Positions 1-9,481 are shown, numbered from the stretch's first letter. The stretch: 62,996 nt of DNA from Syntrophomonas sp. UBA5314 (GCA_002410325.1 DHRK01000011.1:1-62996); one strand, 5' to 3'. Made by a program: numbers and translations. Notes: generated by a model not told the origin, from the letters alone.

Positions 1-2
1 AC

Positions 3-512
3 GGGTTTAACCGTGAAGGATTTGACCGGTCGGGCTTCGATCGTGAAGGCTTCAATAAAGAGGGCTTTGATAAGGCCGGGTTTGATAAAGAGGGCTTCGA
101 TAAAGCCGGATTTGATGCCAAAGGCTATGACCGTGAGGGGTTCAACCGGGAGGGCTTTAATGCCGACGGTTACGACCACGGGGGATTTGACAAAGCGGGA
201 TTTGATGCCCAGGGCTATGACCGTGAAGGCTTTAATAAGGCGGGATTTGACCGGGAGGGCTACGGCCGCAACGGTTTTGACAAAGAGGGTCGCCAGAGAG
301 ACGGCTCTGACGAGTATGGCTATGGCAAAGACGGATTTAACGAGGACGGCTTTGACAAAGACGGCTATGACCGGGAAGGTTTCAACTATGAAGGCTACAA
401 CCGCAACGGCTACGACCCCTGGGGCTATAACAAACAGGGCTACGACAAAGTCGGCTACCACTGGAGCGGTTACAATGCGGACGGATACAACCGCAGCGGC
501 AGGCATTGGACG
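3..512 (+). repeat. 34 tandem 15-bp units encoding G-[F/Y]-[D/N]-x-x
   Basis: Read in the frame starting at 3, the DNA is an unbroken series of 15-base units such as GFDKE, GFDKA, GYDRE and GFNRE. Glycine holds position 1 in all 34 units, an aromatic position 2 in 31 (exceptions GRQRD, GSDEY and GRHWT) and Asp or Asn position 3 in most; positions 4 and 5 are mainly charged. The array runs off the left edge, so the count is a minimum. Units diverge more at the 3' end (GYDPW, GYHWS), as expected if the middle of the array expands and contracts. Confidence 0.9.
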
Positions 513-3401
513 GAAAACCCGTACACGGGTGACAGCCCCTTTAATGTAAGCACAGGGTCCGCCAATCCTTTTGCTGAAGATAGAGAGGTAATAGCGAGTG
601 TTGCAGTAGAGATGGATGCGGATGGGAATATTATCGGCGGGGAAAATCTGGCAGATAGCTGGAAGCCGGAGAAGCCGCCTTTAGGGGAACCGTATCCCAA
701 AACCATGGAAAAATACGGGGCCAAACCCTGGACGGATGAGATACCGCAGCCGGAACCGGAAAAAGCGACGGTTTCCCAAACGGAAGATACAGGCGTTATC
801 GGGCCGGAGGACCCCTGGAATACGCTGAAAAAGCACGGCATGGACAAAGACGCTCCGATGGCCGGTAAGGAAGATGTGCCCATTCCCGCCGCTGAAGCGG
901 AAGGGCCGGCTGTTCCTGAAGCAGGCCTGCCCGGATCTGAGGATATGCCATCCGCGGAGTCTGGCATGCCGGGATGGCCTCAGGACGGCGAGAAGCGAAT
1001 TCTGGTCGGAAAAACGGATGGACGCAGCATTGAAATTGAATATGATGGAAAAACCGGGGAGTGGATCAATACGGAAAGTGGCAACATCATTGATCCGGAC
1101 AGATTCGAGCAGTGGCAGAACGACCTGGCTGAAGACCGGCGCCGGGCAGCGGAAGACATCGAGAAGATGATCCGGCGAGAGGACGCCGCCAGCAAGGCCA
1201 TCGACCAGAATCTGGCTGACTGGAAAAGACTGGAGCAAATGCAGAAGGCGGCTGAGAAATACGGCGTCGGTGAAAAGGGTGGACCCGGGGATGTGGATAA
1301 GGCCATCCAGGGCCTGAAAGACGATATGCTGGCCGGGAAAGAAATTGACCGGGACAGGATGGAGCAGATCAACAAAATCATTGACAACCGTATAAAAGGT
1401 ACTACGGCTGCTGATACCGGGGAGCGCTGGGAAGAAGTCCCCTGGTACAAAGACCTGGATTCGGCCCTGAAAGCCAATCTGGAGACGGCCAGGGAAGTCG
1501 TCCTCGGAGAAAAAGAGGATGGCAGCATTTCCTGGGTGGGGATGGGGGCCAGAGTGGCTATCGCGGCAGCCACCGGGGGAGCTTCAGAATATGTCATGAC
1601 CGTGACTGAGGCCATGCACCGCATCAATGATTCCATAGACAAAGGCGAGACCGGTTTTCGGGCGGTTGCCAAAGCCATCGGACAGCTGATTCTGGAAGAA
1701 GCCGGCGGCGAATTGATTGGAGCCGCCGGGGGCAAGGCCATGCAAAGTTTTGCGGAAACATTCCCCAACTTCACGAATAAGGCGGGAGATGTAGCTGAAA
1801 GAATTGGTTTGGCAGTTGCCGCCGGCGATCAAATTGCCAGCCGCAAACTGGGGATGATCGGCAAACAAAGCGCTGAAGAGGCTCTGGCGGATATTGCCAA
1901 GCGGGCGGATGACATAGGCGCCAGCGGGCTGAGGAGGGTTCTCGACGATAAGATTGCCGACGCGGGGCTCAAAGTGGCCAGCGCCGACGATCTGGCCAAA
2001 GCCTTTGGCAAAGGGACGACCGCCGGCAGCGATGATCTGGCCCAAGCCGTCGGCAAAGCAGCCGCAGGCGGCAGTGACGATATAGCCGGGGGAGCCGGCA
2101 AAGCGGCCGCGGGCGGCAGTGACGATATAGCCAGAGGAGCCGGCAAGGCGGCCGACGGGCCGGATCTGCCCGGCCAAAAAGCGGCCGGCGCGGCGGATGA
2201 TGCGGCCGGTGCGGCGGGGAAAACAGCTCCTGTGGACAGACCGGCTGCCGGCGCCCGTACGGAGGCGGAAGTGTTAAACGACCCCAAAGCGGTGGCCAGA
2301 GCGGAAGATTCCCTGCAAAAGAACGTGGATAACTTTGATAAGCTGCCCGAGGCCCAAAAGCAGCAACTGATCAAGGATCAGGCCGTTTACGACGAATACC
2401 GTCTGCAGGCCGAAGAGAAAAACTGGGAACTGGCCGACAAGGTACAGCGAGGTGAAGAGCTCAACGTCGACGACGCCCTGAAACTGAAATCCGATCCGGC
2501 GGCGATGAGGAAGCTGAAAGAAATTCAGGAGATCGACGGCCTGGGAGCGGAACTGGGCGACCACGGCGCTAAAAATGTGCAGATGACATATAACGAAACC
2601 TTGAACAAAAACGTATACGAGCCCAGCTACGACGATGTCAAAAATTCACTCAAGGATAAATACGGAGAAGTCAGGGTGGAGACCATCAGAACGCCGGGCA
2701 AGGAATATCATCCCTGGGACGTAAATACCGACAACGACATTATCGCCCAGTACAAGGTGATAAGAAACGGGAAAGAGGAGTGGGTGGAGATCCCCCGCGG
2801 TGAATGGGAGGATACCTACTTTAAATCCTACGCCCAAAACACCGGCTTTGAGCCCCATGATGCGGCCCAAAAATTCCCCCATGAAGACTGGAGCAAAATG
2901 ACTCCGGCGGAACAATACCGCAAATGGGGAGAACTGCACGGAGAGAGCCCCACGGATGTCTATCACCCCGAGGGCGCCCGGGATTTCAGCACCCAGCGGA
3001 CTGCCATACTGGAAGGCCAGGCTCCGGACAGGGCGGCGGCGGCCCAGGCGGCCAGAGGAGAGGGCGAACTGCTCGATCCTGAACAACTGGGTATGATGGA
3101 AAAGAACAAAATCGATCATTACTGGGAAAAGGGCGACGTCAAAAGCCAGACCGAAGCCATGGAACAGCTGCGCAAGGCTTCATCCCAGGCGCGGAATCTG
3201 GAACAGGGCTACAAAGATATGGGCTATAAGATCGCCGACATGCCGGAAAATATGAAAAAGGCGATGGATGTGGTCAATGACAACAGCCTGTCTCCGGCCA
3301 GCCGGGCCGCCCAGTTGAAGGAACTGGGCTATGACAGCCCGGGAGACTTTGTGGATAAACTGACCAGCCGCATCGGAGCATTAAGAGCAGCCCAAAAATA
3401 A
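3..3401 (+). CDS. Large pentapeptide-repeat protein, 5' end outside window
   Basis: The frame is open from the first full codon at 3 to the stop at 3401, so the start lies upstream of the window and an internal ATG at 612 is not needed. Visible order: 34 tandem five-residue units of the form G-[F/Y]-[D/N]-x-x (3-512); an acidic, proline-rich linker; a long charged, probably helical region (about 950-1500); an Ala/Gly-rich hydrophobic stretch (about 1540-1800); three to four 15-residue repeats (2007-2156); and a charged C-terminal third. I see no signal peptide or catalytic motif in the part present. It stands 51 bases ahead of a zinc-ribbon gene on the same strand and probably shares its operon. 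The layout (repetitive stalk, Ala/Gly-rich middle, unique C-terminus) resembles large surface or polymorphic-toxin-like proteins, but that is inference and no function is assigned. Confidence 0.85.
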   Translation, partial: GFNREGFDRSGFDREGFNKEGFDKAGFDKEGFDKAGFDAKGYDREGFNREGFNADGYDHGGFDKAGFDAQGYDREGFNKAGFDREGYGRNGFDKEGRQRDGSDEYGYGKDGFNEDGFDKDGYDREGFNYEGYNRNGYDPWGYNKQGYDKVGYHWSGYNADGYNRSGRHWTENPYTGDSPFNVSTGSANPFAEDREVIASVAVEMDADGNIIGGENLADSWKPEKPPLGEPYPKTMEKYGAKPWTDEIPQPEPEKATVSQTEDTGVIGPEDPWNTLKKHGMDKDAPMAGKEDVPIPAAEAEGPAVPEAGLPGSEDMPSAESGMPGWPQDGEKRILVGKTDGRSIEIEYDGKTGEWINTESGNIIDPDRFEQWQNDLAEDRRRAAEDIEKMIRREDAASKAIDQNLADWKRLEQMQKAAEKYGVGEKGGPGDVDKAIQGLKDDMLAGKEIDRDRMEQINKIIDNRIKGTTAADTGERWEEVPWYKDLDSALKANLETAREVVLGEKEDGSISWVGMGARVAIAAATGGASEYVMTVTEAMHRINDSIDKGETGFRAVAKAIGQLILEEAGGELIGAAGGKAMQSFAETFPNFTNKAGDVAERIGLAVAAGDQIASRKLGMIGKQSAEEALADIAKRADDIGASGLRRVLDDKIADAGLKVASADDLAKAFGKGTTAGSDDLAQAVGKAAAGGSDDIAGGAGKAAAGGSDDIARGAGKAADGPDLPGQKAAGAADDAAGAAGKTAPVDRPAAGARTEAEVLNDPKAVARAEDSLQKNVDNFDKLPEAQKQQLIKDQAVYDEYRLQAEEKNWELADKVQRGEELNVDDALKLKSDPAAMRKLKEIQEIDGLGAELGDHGAKNVQMTYNETLNKNVYEPSYDDVKNSLKDKYGEVRVETIRTPGKEYHPWDVNTDNDIIAQYKVIRNGKEEWVEIPRGEWEDTYFKSYAQNTGFEPHDAAQKFPHEDWSKMTPAEQYRKWGELHGESPTDVYHPEGARDFSTQRTAILEGQAPDRAAAAQAARGEGELLDPEQLGMMEKNKIDHYWEKGDVKSQTEAMEQLRKASSQARNLEQGYKDMGYKIADMPENMKKAMDVVNDNSLSPASRAAQLKELGYDSPGDFVDKLTSRIGALRAAQK
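2007..2156 (+). repeat. 45-bp tandem repeat, 15-residue GKAAAGGSDDIA-type units
   Basis: Units begin at 2007, 2052, 2097 and (partial) 2142. Each encodes a 15-residue motif of the form G-K-x(3)-x-G-S-D-D-[I/L]-A-x(3). The 2052 and 2097 copies are nearly identical at the DNA level. They form an Ala/Gly-rich linker inside the large repeat protein, separate from its N-terminal pentapeptide array. Confidence 0.85.
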
Positions 3402-3452
3402 AGGGATGCGCCATCAGCAATTATGGAGCAAATTATACGAGGAGGCATGAAA

Positions 3453-4568
3453 ATGGACATGAATCAAGGTCCTGCGAACCTGGAAGTTTTCAAACTGGCA
3501 ACCGGGGATATCGACCATTTGTTCAGACGCTCGGGCCTGGCCGGCAATCCTTTGTCAGCGTTTCGGTATAATGCGGAGCAGGCCGCGCTCAGCAGCCCGT
3601 CACAGTGGTTCAAGGCTCTGGCGGAGAGTCCCGCATTCCAGTCCATTGCCCGGCAACTGCTGGAGCCGGATCTGAAAATTTTCTTCCATAGCGGCGGGGG
3701 CCATGCGGCGGAAGACCGGTATTACGCCTTACTGACCAGGGAAAACGATACGGTTTTAGCGCAGTTTATCAACTCGGAGGGCGACCTGGTGCTGCTGCAT
3801 TTCCCCGACGGAAAATCTTTTTTGGAATGGTGGGCTGGCATTTACGCCTCCCCGGGCATGGATCAGTACCCGGAGGTATTCGGCGGCGGTCTTTTGGAAA
3901 GCGAAGTCCTGGTCTGCGCCCTGCACTGCATCGATCTTTACCGCCGTTTTTATCTGGAGAGCATGCTGGATTATCGCGGGGCCGCCCTGGATGTCTCCAT
4001 AAGCAGCGCGGATTTCGTGCAATTGTTGAAACGTTCACTGGCCAGCGGGGATAAACGTTGGCTGCTGCCCGCCCTGTTTGAAATCACCCCGGGGCTGAAA
4101 AACATACCGGTGGCTTTAAAACCGGAGCATTTGAAAAAGATCGAGAAACTGGGCTTTATGACCGGCAAAGAATCTGTTTTTACGCTGGGGGAACGCTCCC
4201 GGTTGATGGGGACCGAATTCATCAGCGCCTGGATGAGCGCCACCGGCTGGCAAGCCAGCGCCCTGATCAAGGGGGAGGAAAGGAGCCTGTCCCGGGTCTT
4301 TCTGGCTGCAACCGCCTTCACCAACCACCTGTTTTCTTTTGAGACTGGAAAGGGCGGGGAAGGGCGTTTTCACCACCAGGTCGGCGCCGCCCCCGAACTG
4401 GTAAACATTCTGCTACGATGGATGGAGGGTCTGCGCCGGGCGGTCGCTACCCCGTCAAAATCCGCGGCGGATGCCGGAGCCGGGCCGAAGCGAAAATTTT
4501 GCGGTCAGTGCGGCGGTGAACTCCGGCCTGACAAAAAGTTTTGTCCCGCTTGCGGGACTCCGGCATGA
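3453..4568 (+). CDS. Protein with C-terminal zinc ribbon, unknown function
   Basis: Predicted 371 residues. The start at 3453 is chosen because GGAGG (3441-3445) sits 7 bases upstream; an ATG at 3447 is too close and one at 3423 lies before the site. Most of the protein is a soluble alpha/beta region I do not recognise. The last 25 residues are a zinc ribbon with paired cysteines C350-x2-C353 and C364-x2-C367. There is no signal peptide or obvious membrane segment, so it is probably cytoplasmic. The next gene carries the same kind of ribbon at its N-terminus, which suggests the two proteins are matched adaptors in one complex, possibly working with the upstream repeat protein. That link is inference from position only. 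Confidence 0.8.
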   Translation: MDMNQGPANLEVFKLATGDIDHLFRRSGLAGNPLSAFRYNAEQAALSSPSQWFKALAESPAFQSIARQLLEPDLKIFFHSGGGHAAEDRYYALLTRENDTVLAQFINSEGDLVLLHFPDGKSFLEWWAGIYASPGMDQYPEVFGGGLLESEVLVCALHCIDLYRRFYLESMLDYRGAALDVSISSADFVQLLKRSLASGDKRWLLPALFEITPGLKNIPVALKPEHLKKIEKLGFMTGKESVFTLGERSRLMGTEFISAWMSATGWQASALIKGEERSLSRVFLAATAFTNHLFSFETGKGGEGRFHHQVGAAPELVNILLRWMEGLRRAVATPSKSAADAGAGPKRKFCGQCGGELRPDKKFCPACGTPA

Positions 4569-4593
4569 ACCCGGGATGGAGAGGTGAAGGACG

Positions 4594-5604
4594 ATGAGCG
4601 AAGTGAAGTTTTGTACCCACTGTGGAAGTAAAGTACCGGCTGAAGATAGATTCTGTGCGGACTGCGGGTTTGATACCCTGGCCGCCGGTAATCAAGTGCA
4701 GCCGGCCGCACCGGCTGCCCCGCCACCCCCGGTTCGTCAAGATCAGGCTCCGCCGCCGGGAGCCGCCTGGCAGCCCCCGGCCAAGTCGAGTACGGGCGGC
4801 AAAGGGGCCTTGCTTGCTTTGATAATTATTCTGGGTTTGGTATTTCTGGGCGGAGGAGGCCTTTACTGGTGGTTTTCCCGCGGAGAAGACCCGACCCGGG
4901 TGACTTCGCCGTCCTCCGGAAACAGCGCTGGGCCCGGTTCCGTCTCCTCAAACCAGGCTGCGCCGGCTGCAACTGCACCGGCACCGGCCTTACCCGCTGC
5001 CGGTGCAGTTGATTTAAGCCGGGGCTCCACCTATTTTCCGGAACCGGGCCTCAAATGCACCTTTTTTGTGAATTACCCGGATGGGATGTCGGGAGTGGTG
5101 GAGCGCGTCAGCGCCCTGGTGGTTTCCGATGAGGCGGTGCGGGTAAGCGAAGTGGAGACCGGAGTGGATATGGGAGAAGCGTATGGATTCGGCTTTCATT
5201 ATGTGGAGCGGGCCGACGGCACTTATTATATCCTGGACCAGACTCCTATGGAAATGTTCCCTTTCCTGAAAAACAATTTGACCCCCGGGCAAACCTGGAG
5301 CTACGCGGATGAATTCGGGCAGATTACCTGGACGGTGCTGGAAATGGGCGTAGACTTGGACCTGGGTTTTACCTCTTTCAAAAACTGCCTGGTGGTAAAA
5401 GAAGACAACCAGGCGGCGGGAGTTCAGTCCGTCACCTATTATGCACCGGGGCGGGGCAGTGTTCTGGTCAGGAACCTGGCCGGGACTGTGGACTATTATA
5501 AAATGACGGCCCTGAGCAAGATCGATGAAGCCCAGGCGGCCGGCATCGTAAAACAGTGGTCCCCCAACCATAAAGTGATCCGGGTGGACCGCGCCCAGAA
5601 TTAG
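4594..5604 (+). CDS. Zinc-ribbon membrane protein with extracytoplasmic domain
   Basis: Predicted 336 residues. The N-terminus is a zinc ribbon (C7-x2-C10 and C21-x2-C24), followed by a Pro/Ala linker, one hydrophobic segment at about 71-94, a Ser/Pro/Ala linker, and a C-terminal domain of about 200 residues rich in aromatic and beta-type sequence. The ribbon should be cytoplasmic and the C-domain outside. The start has a GAGGTGAAGG site just upstream. This arrangement (ribbon, linker, single membrane segment, external domain) is common in Firmicute proteins of unknown function. It follows the ribbon gene at 3453 by 25 bases, so co-transcription is likely. The external domain is not recognised. 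Confidence 0.8.
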   Translation: MSEVKFCTHCGSKVPAEDRFCADCGFDTLAAGNQVQPAAPAAPPPPVRQDQAPPPGAAWQPPAKSSTGGKGALLALIIILGLVFLGGGGLYWWFSRGEDPTRVTSPSSGNSAGPGSVSSNQAAPAATAPAPALPAAGAVDLSRGSTYFPEPGLKCTFFVNYPDGMSGVVERVSALVVSDEAVRVSEVETGVDMGEAYGFGFHYVERADGTYYILDQTPMEMFPFLKNNLTPGQTWSYADEFGQITWTVLEMGVDLDLGFTSFKNCLVVKEDNQAAGVQSVTYYAPGRGSVLVRNLAGTVDYYKMTALSKIDEAQAAGIVKQWSPNHKVIRVDRAQN

Positions 5605-5683
5605 GTATTAACAAGAATACAAACATATTTTCTTATACAGGTTTGCCGATCAGGATCGATGGGTGAACAAAGGAGGATTTCAT

Positions 5684-6937
5684 ATGCCGGTTGCTTCAGG
5701 GCAAATGGAATTATGGCGGCGTCTGGCCTTATTGCTGGGCGTGCTGGTCGGTTTGGGGCTGTTTTTTTACGTGGCGCCGGCCATGGTCGGCGTAAGAGCG
5801 GTCAATTGGGAACAAGAACAGGCGGATGAGCTAAAGTCCAGCAGCGGATATGTCTCGCAGGAGCGCAAACGGCTTAGCCAGCTGCCCCTGGCCGATTATA
5901 TCAGGGAAAAAACCGGAGGCCGGGTTATTTCCGTAGATGATCAACAATGGGGCGTTTTTTTTCAACAGGTGCAGCTGGCCAGTACAGGCCAATATGGTCA
6001 TTCCATTTATGGCGACCGGATCAGCGAGGAGGATAAAGATCCTTTCTGGAAACCCGCCGGGCCGGTACCGGTCTTCTTTAAGCCCGGGGAACTTCCTCTG
6101 GAGCAATGGGGCTTGCTCCCTGAAGACGGAAATCAAGCTTACATCAGTACCCGGGTAGCCGGCAAAACCGCCTATCTGCGTTTGCGTTACGAGGACTACA
6201 GCACCAGCGTAACGGCTATGTCCACACCATACCGGGAAGCCCCGGGCTGGCTTTATCACCCCTATCGCAATATAGGGATAGGGATTATGGCCCTGGGTTT
6301 GCTGCTTTACATCTTCCTGCCCCGCCGCCGGAAGCAGCCGGAGGACATTGCCTACTCCACGGGGAGCATGCTGGCCGGTGACCTGGCCGCTTTGATACTG
6401 CTGCTGCCTTTTTACGGGCTGCCCTTTTTAATCAACGGAGGGACGGTGCAAGCGCTTACCGGCATGTGGCCCATTAGCCTGGTGATGTGGTTTCTGGCCT
6501 TTTTCTGCGTGCTGCTGCTCTATTACAATGCCTGGCATACATCGTACCGGATCGAATTGACCCCGCAGGGGCTGTATCTCATCACATTCAGAGGTGTCCG
6601 GGAATGCCGCTTTAACGAAATGGCCGAAGTGAATATAGTTACTTTGAGAAATCCCGGCTGGTTCCGCAAGCTGTCTATCGCCATGGCCCTGTTGTCCATG
6701 ATGGGCGGGCGGGGTTCTACCCAGCCGGTCGGCAGCGCCCTGCTGGCAGCCAGCGCCGCACATGGCGGATTGGAAATCCGCCCGGGGCGGGGAAAACCTC
6801 TCTATATTTGGTTCAGTGATCAAAGGGGGGAGATCATTATTCCCAATTTTGAGCGGGTGCCGGAGGCTATCGAGGCGGCCGGCCTGCTGATTAATTGGGA
6901 GCCGCGTGAAATTGAGGGTTTTTCCATGTTCATGTAA
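5684..6937 (+). CDS. Multi-pass membrane protein, unknown function
   Basis: Predicted 417 residues. The start at 5684 is preferred to a GTG at 5663 because AGGAGG (5671-5676) lies 7 bases before it. There is a hydrophobic segment near residues 14-36, an external region of about 160 residues, a second segment near 196-215 followed by a basic stretch (RRRKQ), then two more segments between about 240 and 290, and a C-terminal cytoplasmic region of about 125 residues. The C-terminal part, with alternating hydrophobics and a short Gly-rich insert, may be a PH-like fold; that is a guess. It sits between the zinc-ribbon membrane protein and lemA on the same strand and probably belongs to the same envelope-associated set. 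Confidence 0.75.
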   Translation: MPVASGQMELWRRLALLLGVLVGLGLFFYVAPAMVGVRAVNWEQEQADELKSSSGYVSQERKRLSQLPLADYIREKTGGRVISVDDQQWGVFFQQVQLASTGQYGHSIYGDRISEEDKDPFWKPAGPVPVFFKPGELPLEQWGLLPEDGNQAYISTRVAGKTAYLRLRYEDYSTSVTAMSTPYREAPGWLYHPYRNIGIGIMALGLLLYIFLPRRRKQPEDIAYSTGSMLAGDLAALILLLPFYGLPFLINGGTVQALTGMWPISLVMWFLAFFCVLLLYYNAWHTSYRIELTPQGLYLITFRGVRECRFNEMAEVNIVTLRNPGWFRKLSIAMALLSMMGGRGSTQPVGSALLAASAAHGGLEIRPGRGKPLYIWFSDQRGEIIIPNFERVPEAIEAAGLLINWEPREIEGFSMFM

Positions 6938-7012
6938 AGGGGAAAACAGGAATTTCCCCGCTTCCCGTTATGAATAAACATTGGCTGTGAAAAAGGAAAA
7001 GGAGGAAGGAGA

Positions 7013-7573
7013 ATGTTGCTTGGAATAATGGTGGTCGGGCTTCTAGCCCTTCTTATCGGCGTATTTCTGGTTGTTACCTATAACGGCCTGGTGCAGCTGC
7101 GGCAGAGGGTGCAAAACGCCTGGTCCCAGGTGGAGGTACAGTTAAAAAGGCGCTATGATCTGATTCCCAATTTAGTGAATGCGGTCAAGGGGTACGCCCA
7201 GCATGAAAAAGACACCCTGGAAAGGGTGACCCAGGCCCGGAATATGGCCATAAAGGCCGGCAATATGACGGAGCAGGCCGAGGCGGAAAACATGCTGAGC
7301 GGGGCTCTAAAGTCCCTGTTTGCCGTGGCCGAAGCCTATCCTGAACTCAAGGCCAACACCAATTTCCTGCAGCTGCAGGGGGAACTCAGCGACACTGAAA
7401 GCAAGATCGCCTTTGCCCGCCAGTTCTATAATGATACGGTGCAGAACTTCAACACCAGGATGGAGTTGTTCCCTTCCAATCTGGTAGCCGGTATGCTGGG
7501 GTTTGGGAGAGTGGATTATTTTACTCTCCAGGGCGAGCCTGAAGCCCGGCAGGCGGTCCAGGTCCAGTTTTAA
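7013..7573 (+). CDS. lemA: LemA family protein
   Basis: Predicted 186 residues, the usual length for LemA. An N-terminal membrane segment (about 1-24) is followed by the family signature region running N-x-L-V-x-L-R-x-R-V-x-N-A-W-S-Q-V-E and then R-R-Y-D-L-I-P-N-L-V. The rest is the helical LemA bundle with a conserved A-x-x-x-Y-P-E-L segment. An AGGAGGAAGGAGA site precedes the ATG. LemA proteins are N-terminally anchored helical proteins of unclear role that often neighbour DUF2207 membrane proteins, as here (15 bases before the next gene). The family call is secure; the function is not. Confidence 0.93.
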   Translation: MLLGIMVVGLLALLIGVFLVVTYNGLVQLRQRVQNAWSQVEVQLKRRYDLIPNLVNAVKGYAQHEKDTLERVTQARNMAIKAGNMTEQAEAENMLSGALKSLFAVAEAYPELKANTNFLQLQGELSDTESKIAFARQFYNDTVQNFNTRMELFPSNLVAGMLGFGRVDYFTLQGEPEARQAVQVQF

Positions 7574-7588
7574 AGGAGTTTTTGTTTA

Positions 7589-9481
7589 ATGAAGAAAAAC
7601 CTATTTTCCCTGAATTCAAAAACCGGCTTTGCGGGTCTGCTTTTGGGGCTGCTGGTCCTGGCGTTTTTTCCGGGCGCCGCCCAGGCGCGCTCATTGACCA
7701 TGGAGCAGGTGGTGGTGGAGGCGGAAGTCCTGCCGGATGCCTCCATGCGGGTGACGGAAAAACTGACCATCGATTTTTCCGGCCAGTGGAACGGTTTCTA
7801 TGTAAAAATTCCTCAGGGAAGCACGCCCCTTCAGGAAGTGGCGGTGCGCGAAAACGGCCGCGCCTACACCTTTAATCCCGGCAAGGATTACGGACCGCCC
7901 GGAACTTACCTGACCAAAACGGAGAGCGGCAAGCTGGTGATCGACTGGAGTATAGCGGCCTGGGACGAGATACGTACCTTTGAGGTGTCCTACCGGGTCA
8001 TGAATGCCGTGCAGATCCACAATGACGCGGCTGAGCTTTACCGTAAATTCATCGGGAGCGACAATGCGGAAAAGATCAAGGCGGTTACAGTAAATCTGAA
8101 ACTGCCGCCGGGAGCCGAAGCTTACCAACAGGGCCAGGATATAAGGATCTGGGGGCACGGCCCCCTGCAGGGGGAAGTGAACTTTACCGGTCCTAAGGTC
8201 GTCACCTGGCAGACGGCCAAGCTTCCCCCCTATACTTTCGTGGAGGGCCGGGTGGTCATGCCGGCCGTCTTGTTTCCCCAGGCTTCCGCCGCTGCTCGTA
8301 CGGGGCGGAACGCTCTCGCCGGCATACTGGCCGAAGAAGAAGCCTGGGCTGCGGACGCCAACCGCCAGCGCTGGGAGGCCCGGGCCGAAATAGCCGGGGC
8401 TTTTGCTCTGGTGGCCGGCGCTCTCATCATGCTGGGACTGTTATGGCGCAGATACGGGCGCGCCTATGCCACCCAGTTTGACGGTCCTTACTACCGGGAC
8501 CTGCCGGCTCCTTACAGCCCGGCGGAGCTGAGCGTGCTCTGGAACTATAAAAAGGTACGCGGCCATGATCTCACCGCCACTCTGTTGGACCTGGCCCGGC
8601 GCAGGTTTTTGCGTATTGACGAAGAAATCGTAGAGGTCCGCAAGCTGTTGGGCAGCCGGACCAGCAAAGACTACCGCCTCACCTTTCTGGACCCGCCCCA
8701 GCCCGCTGCTTTACGAAAACCGGAAGAAGCCGGGCTGCGGGCTCATGAACATGATTTGCTGGACTACCTGCAGCGTGTCGTTGCCGGCGGGGCCAGTGCT
8801 CTATACCTTAGTAATATAGAAGCGTTTGCCAAAAAGTACAGCCAGAACTTCCATGATTTTTGGCGGCAGTGGGTGGCGGATTTAAACGAACAGGGCGAGC
8901 AGGCGGAATTCTTTGAGGAAAGCGGCTATATGCCCCTGGCTACTTTGCTGCTGGGACTGGTGCTCTTTACCCTGGGGGCCATAGCCGTTCAAAGCATGAC
9001 CCTCCTGGGCGCGGCCTTGATGGCTGCCGGAGCTCTCATCGGCGTTGTACCGCGCTCCTTTAAAAAGCGTTCGCCCTCCGGACAGGAAGATTACGTGCGC
9101 TGGCAGGCCTTTAAGCGCTTTCTCCTGCACTTTTCCCAGATGCAGCGCCATGAAATCCCGAGCCTGGTTATATGGGAACACTATCTGGTCTATGCCGTGA
9201 CCCTGGGGGTGGCCCGGGAAGTGATGAAACAGTTGGAACTGGTGTTTCCCAATATGCAGGACGGTGAGCACCGCTTCGGCCACGGCTGGTATGCCTATGG
9301 GGCCTACACCGGCTTTGACGCTTTTCACCATTCTTTTAACGAGATAGGAAATACCGTAGAGCGTTCCATCAAAACCGCTGAGAAGGCAGTCAGCAAGTCG
9401 TCTTCAGGCTCCGGCGGCGGGGGCGGGTTCTCCTCCGGCGGTGGGGGCGGCGGAGGCGGTTCCAGCTACGGAGGCCGTTGA
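7589..9481 (+). CDS. DUF2207 family membrane protein
   Basis: Predicted 630 residues. A signal-like hydrophobic segment (about 11-31, ending AQA) leads into an external beta-rich domain of about 230 residues. There is a membrane segment near 268-287, a cytoplasmic region containing the family's P-Y-S-P-A-E-L-S-V-L motif, two closely spaced segments near 450-490, and a C-terminal tail that becomes almost pure Gly/Ser. That topology and glycine tail are typical of DUF2207 (YciQ-like) proteins. An AAAGGAG site sits 10 bases before the ATG. It is the last gene of the plus-strand cluster; an inverted repeat at 9520-9562 follows. Family biochemistry is unknown. Confidence 0.88.
   Translation: MKKNLFSLNSKTGFAGLLLGLLVLAFFPGAAQARSLTMEQVVVEAEVLPDASMRVTEKLTIDFSGQWNGFYVKIPQGSTPLQEVAVRENGRAYTFNPGKDYGPPGTYLTKTESGKLVIDWSIAAWDEIRTFEVSYRVMNAVQIHNDAAELYRKFIGSDNAEKIKAVTVNLKLPPGAEAYQQGQDIRIWGHGPLQGEVNFTGPKVVTWQTAKLPPYTFVEGRVVMPAVLFPQASAAARTGRNALAGILAEEEAWAADANRQRWEARAEIAGAFALVAGALIMLGLLWRRYGRAYATQFDGPYYRDLPAPYSPAELSVLWNYKKVRGHDLTATLLDLARRRFLRIDEEIVEVRKLLGSRTSKDYRLTFLDPPQPAALRKPEEAGLRAHEHDLLDYLQRVVAGGASALYLSNIEAFAKKYSQNFHDFWRQWVADLNEQGEQAEFFEESGYMPLATLLLGLVLFTLGAIAVQSMTLLGAALMAAGALIGVVPRSFKKRSPSGQEDYVRWQAFKRFLLHFSQMQRHEIPSLVIWEHYLVYAVTLGVAREVMKQLELVFPNMQDGEHRFGHGWYAYGAYTGFDAFHHSFNEIGNTVERSIKTAEKAVSKSSSGSGGGGGFSSGGGGGGGGSSYGGR

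Noticed and set aside
3..512. CRISPR-like array
   Set aside because: Units are contiguous 15-mers coding in frame, with no spacers.
13..549. A 178-codon plus-strand frame starting with ATG at 13
   Set aside because: It is a shifted reading of the 15-bp repeat array; the frame beginning at 3 gives regular pentapeptides and runs on into the large gene.
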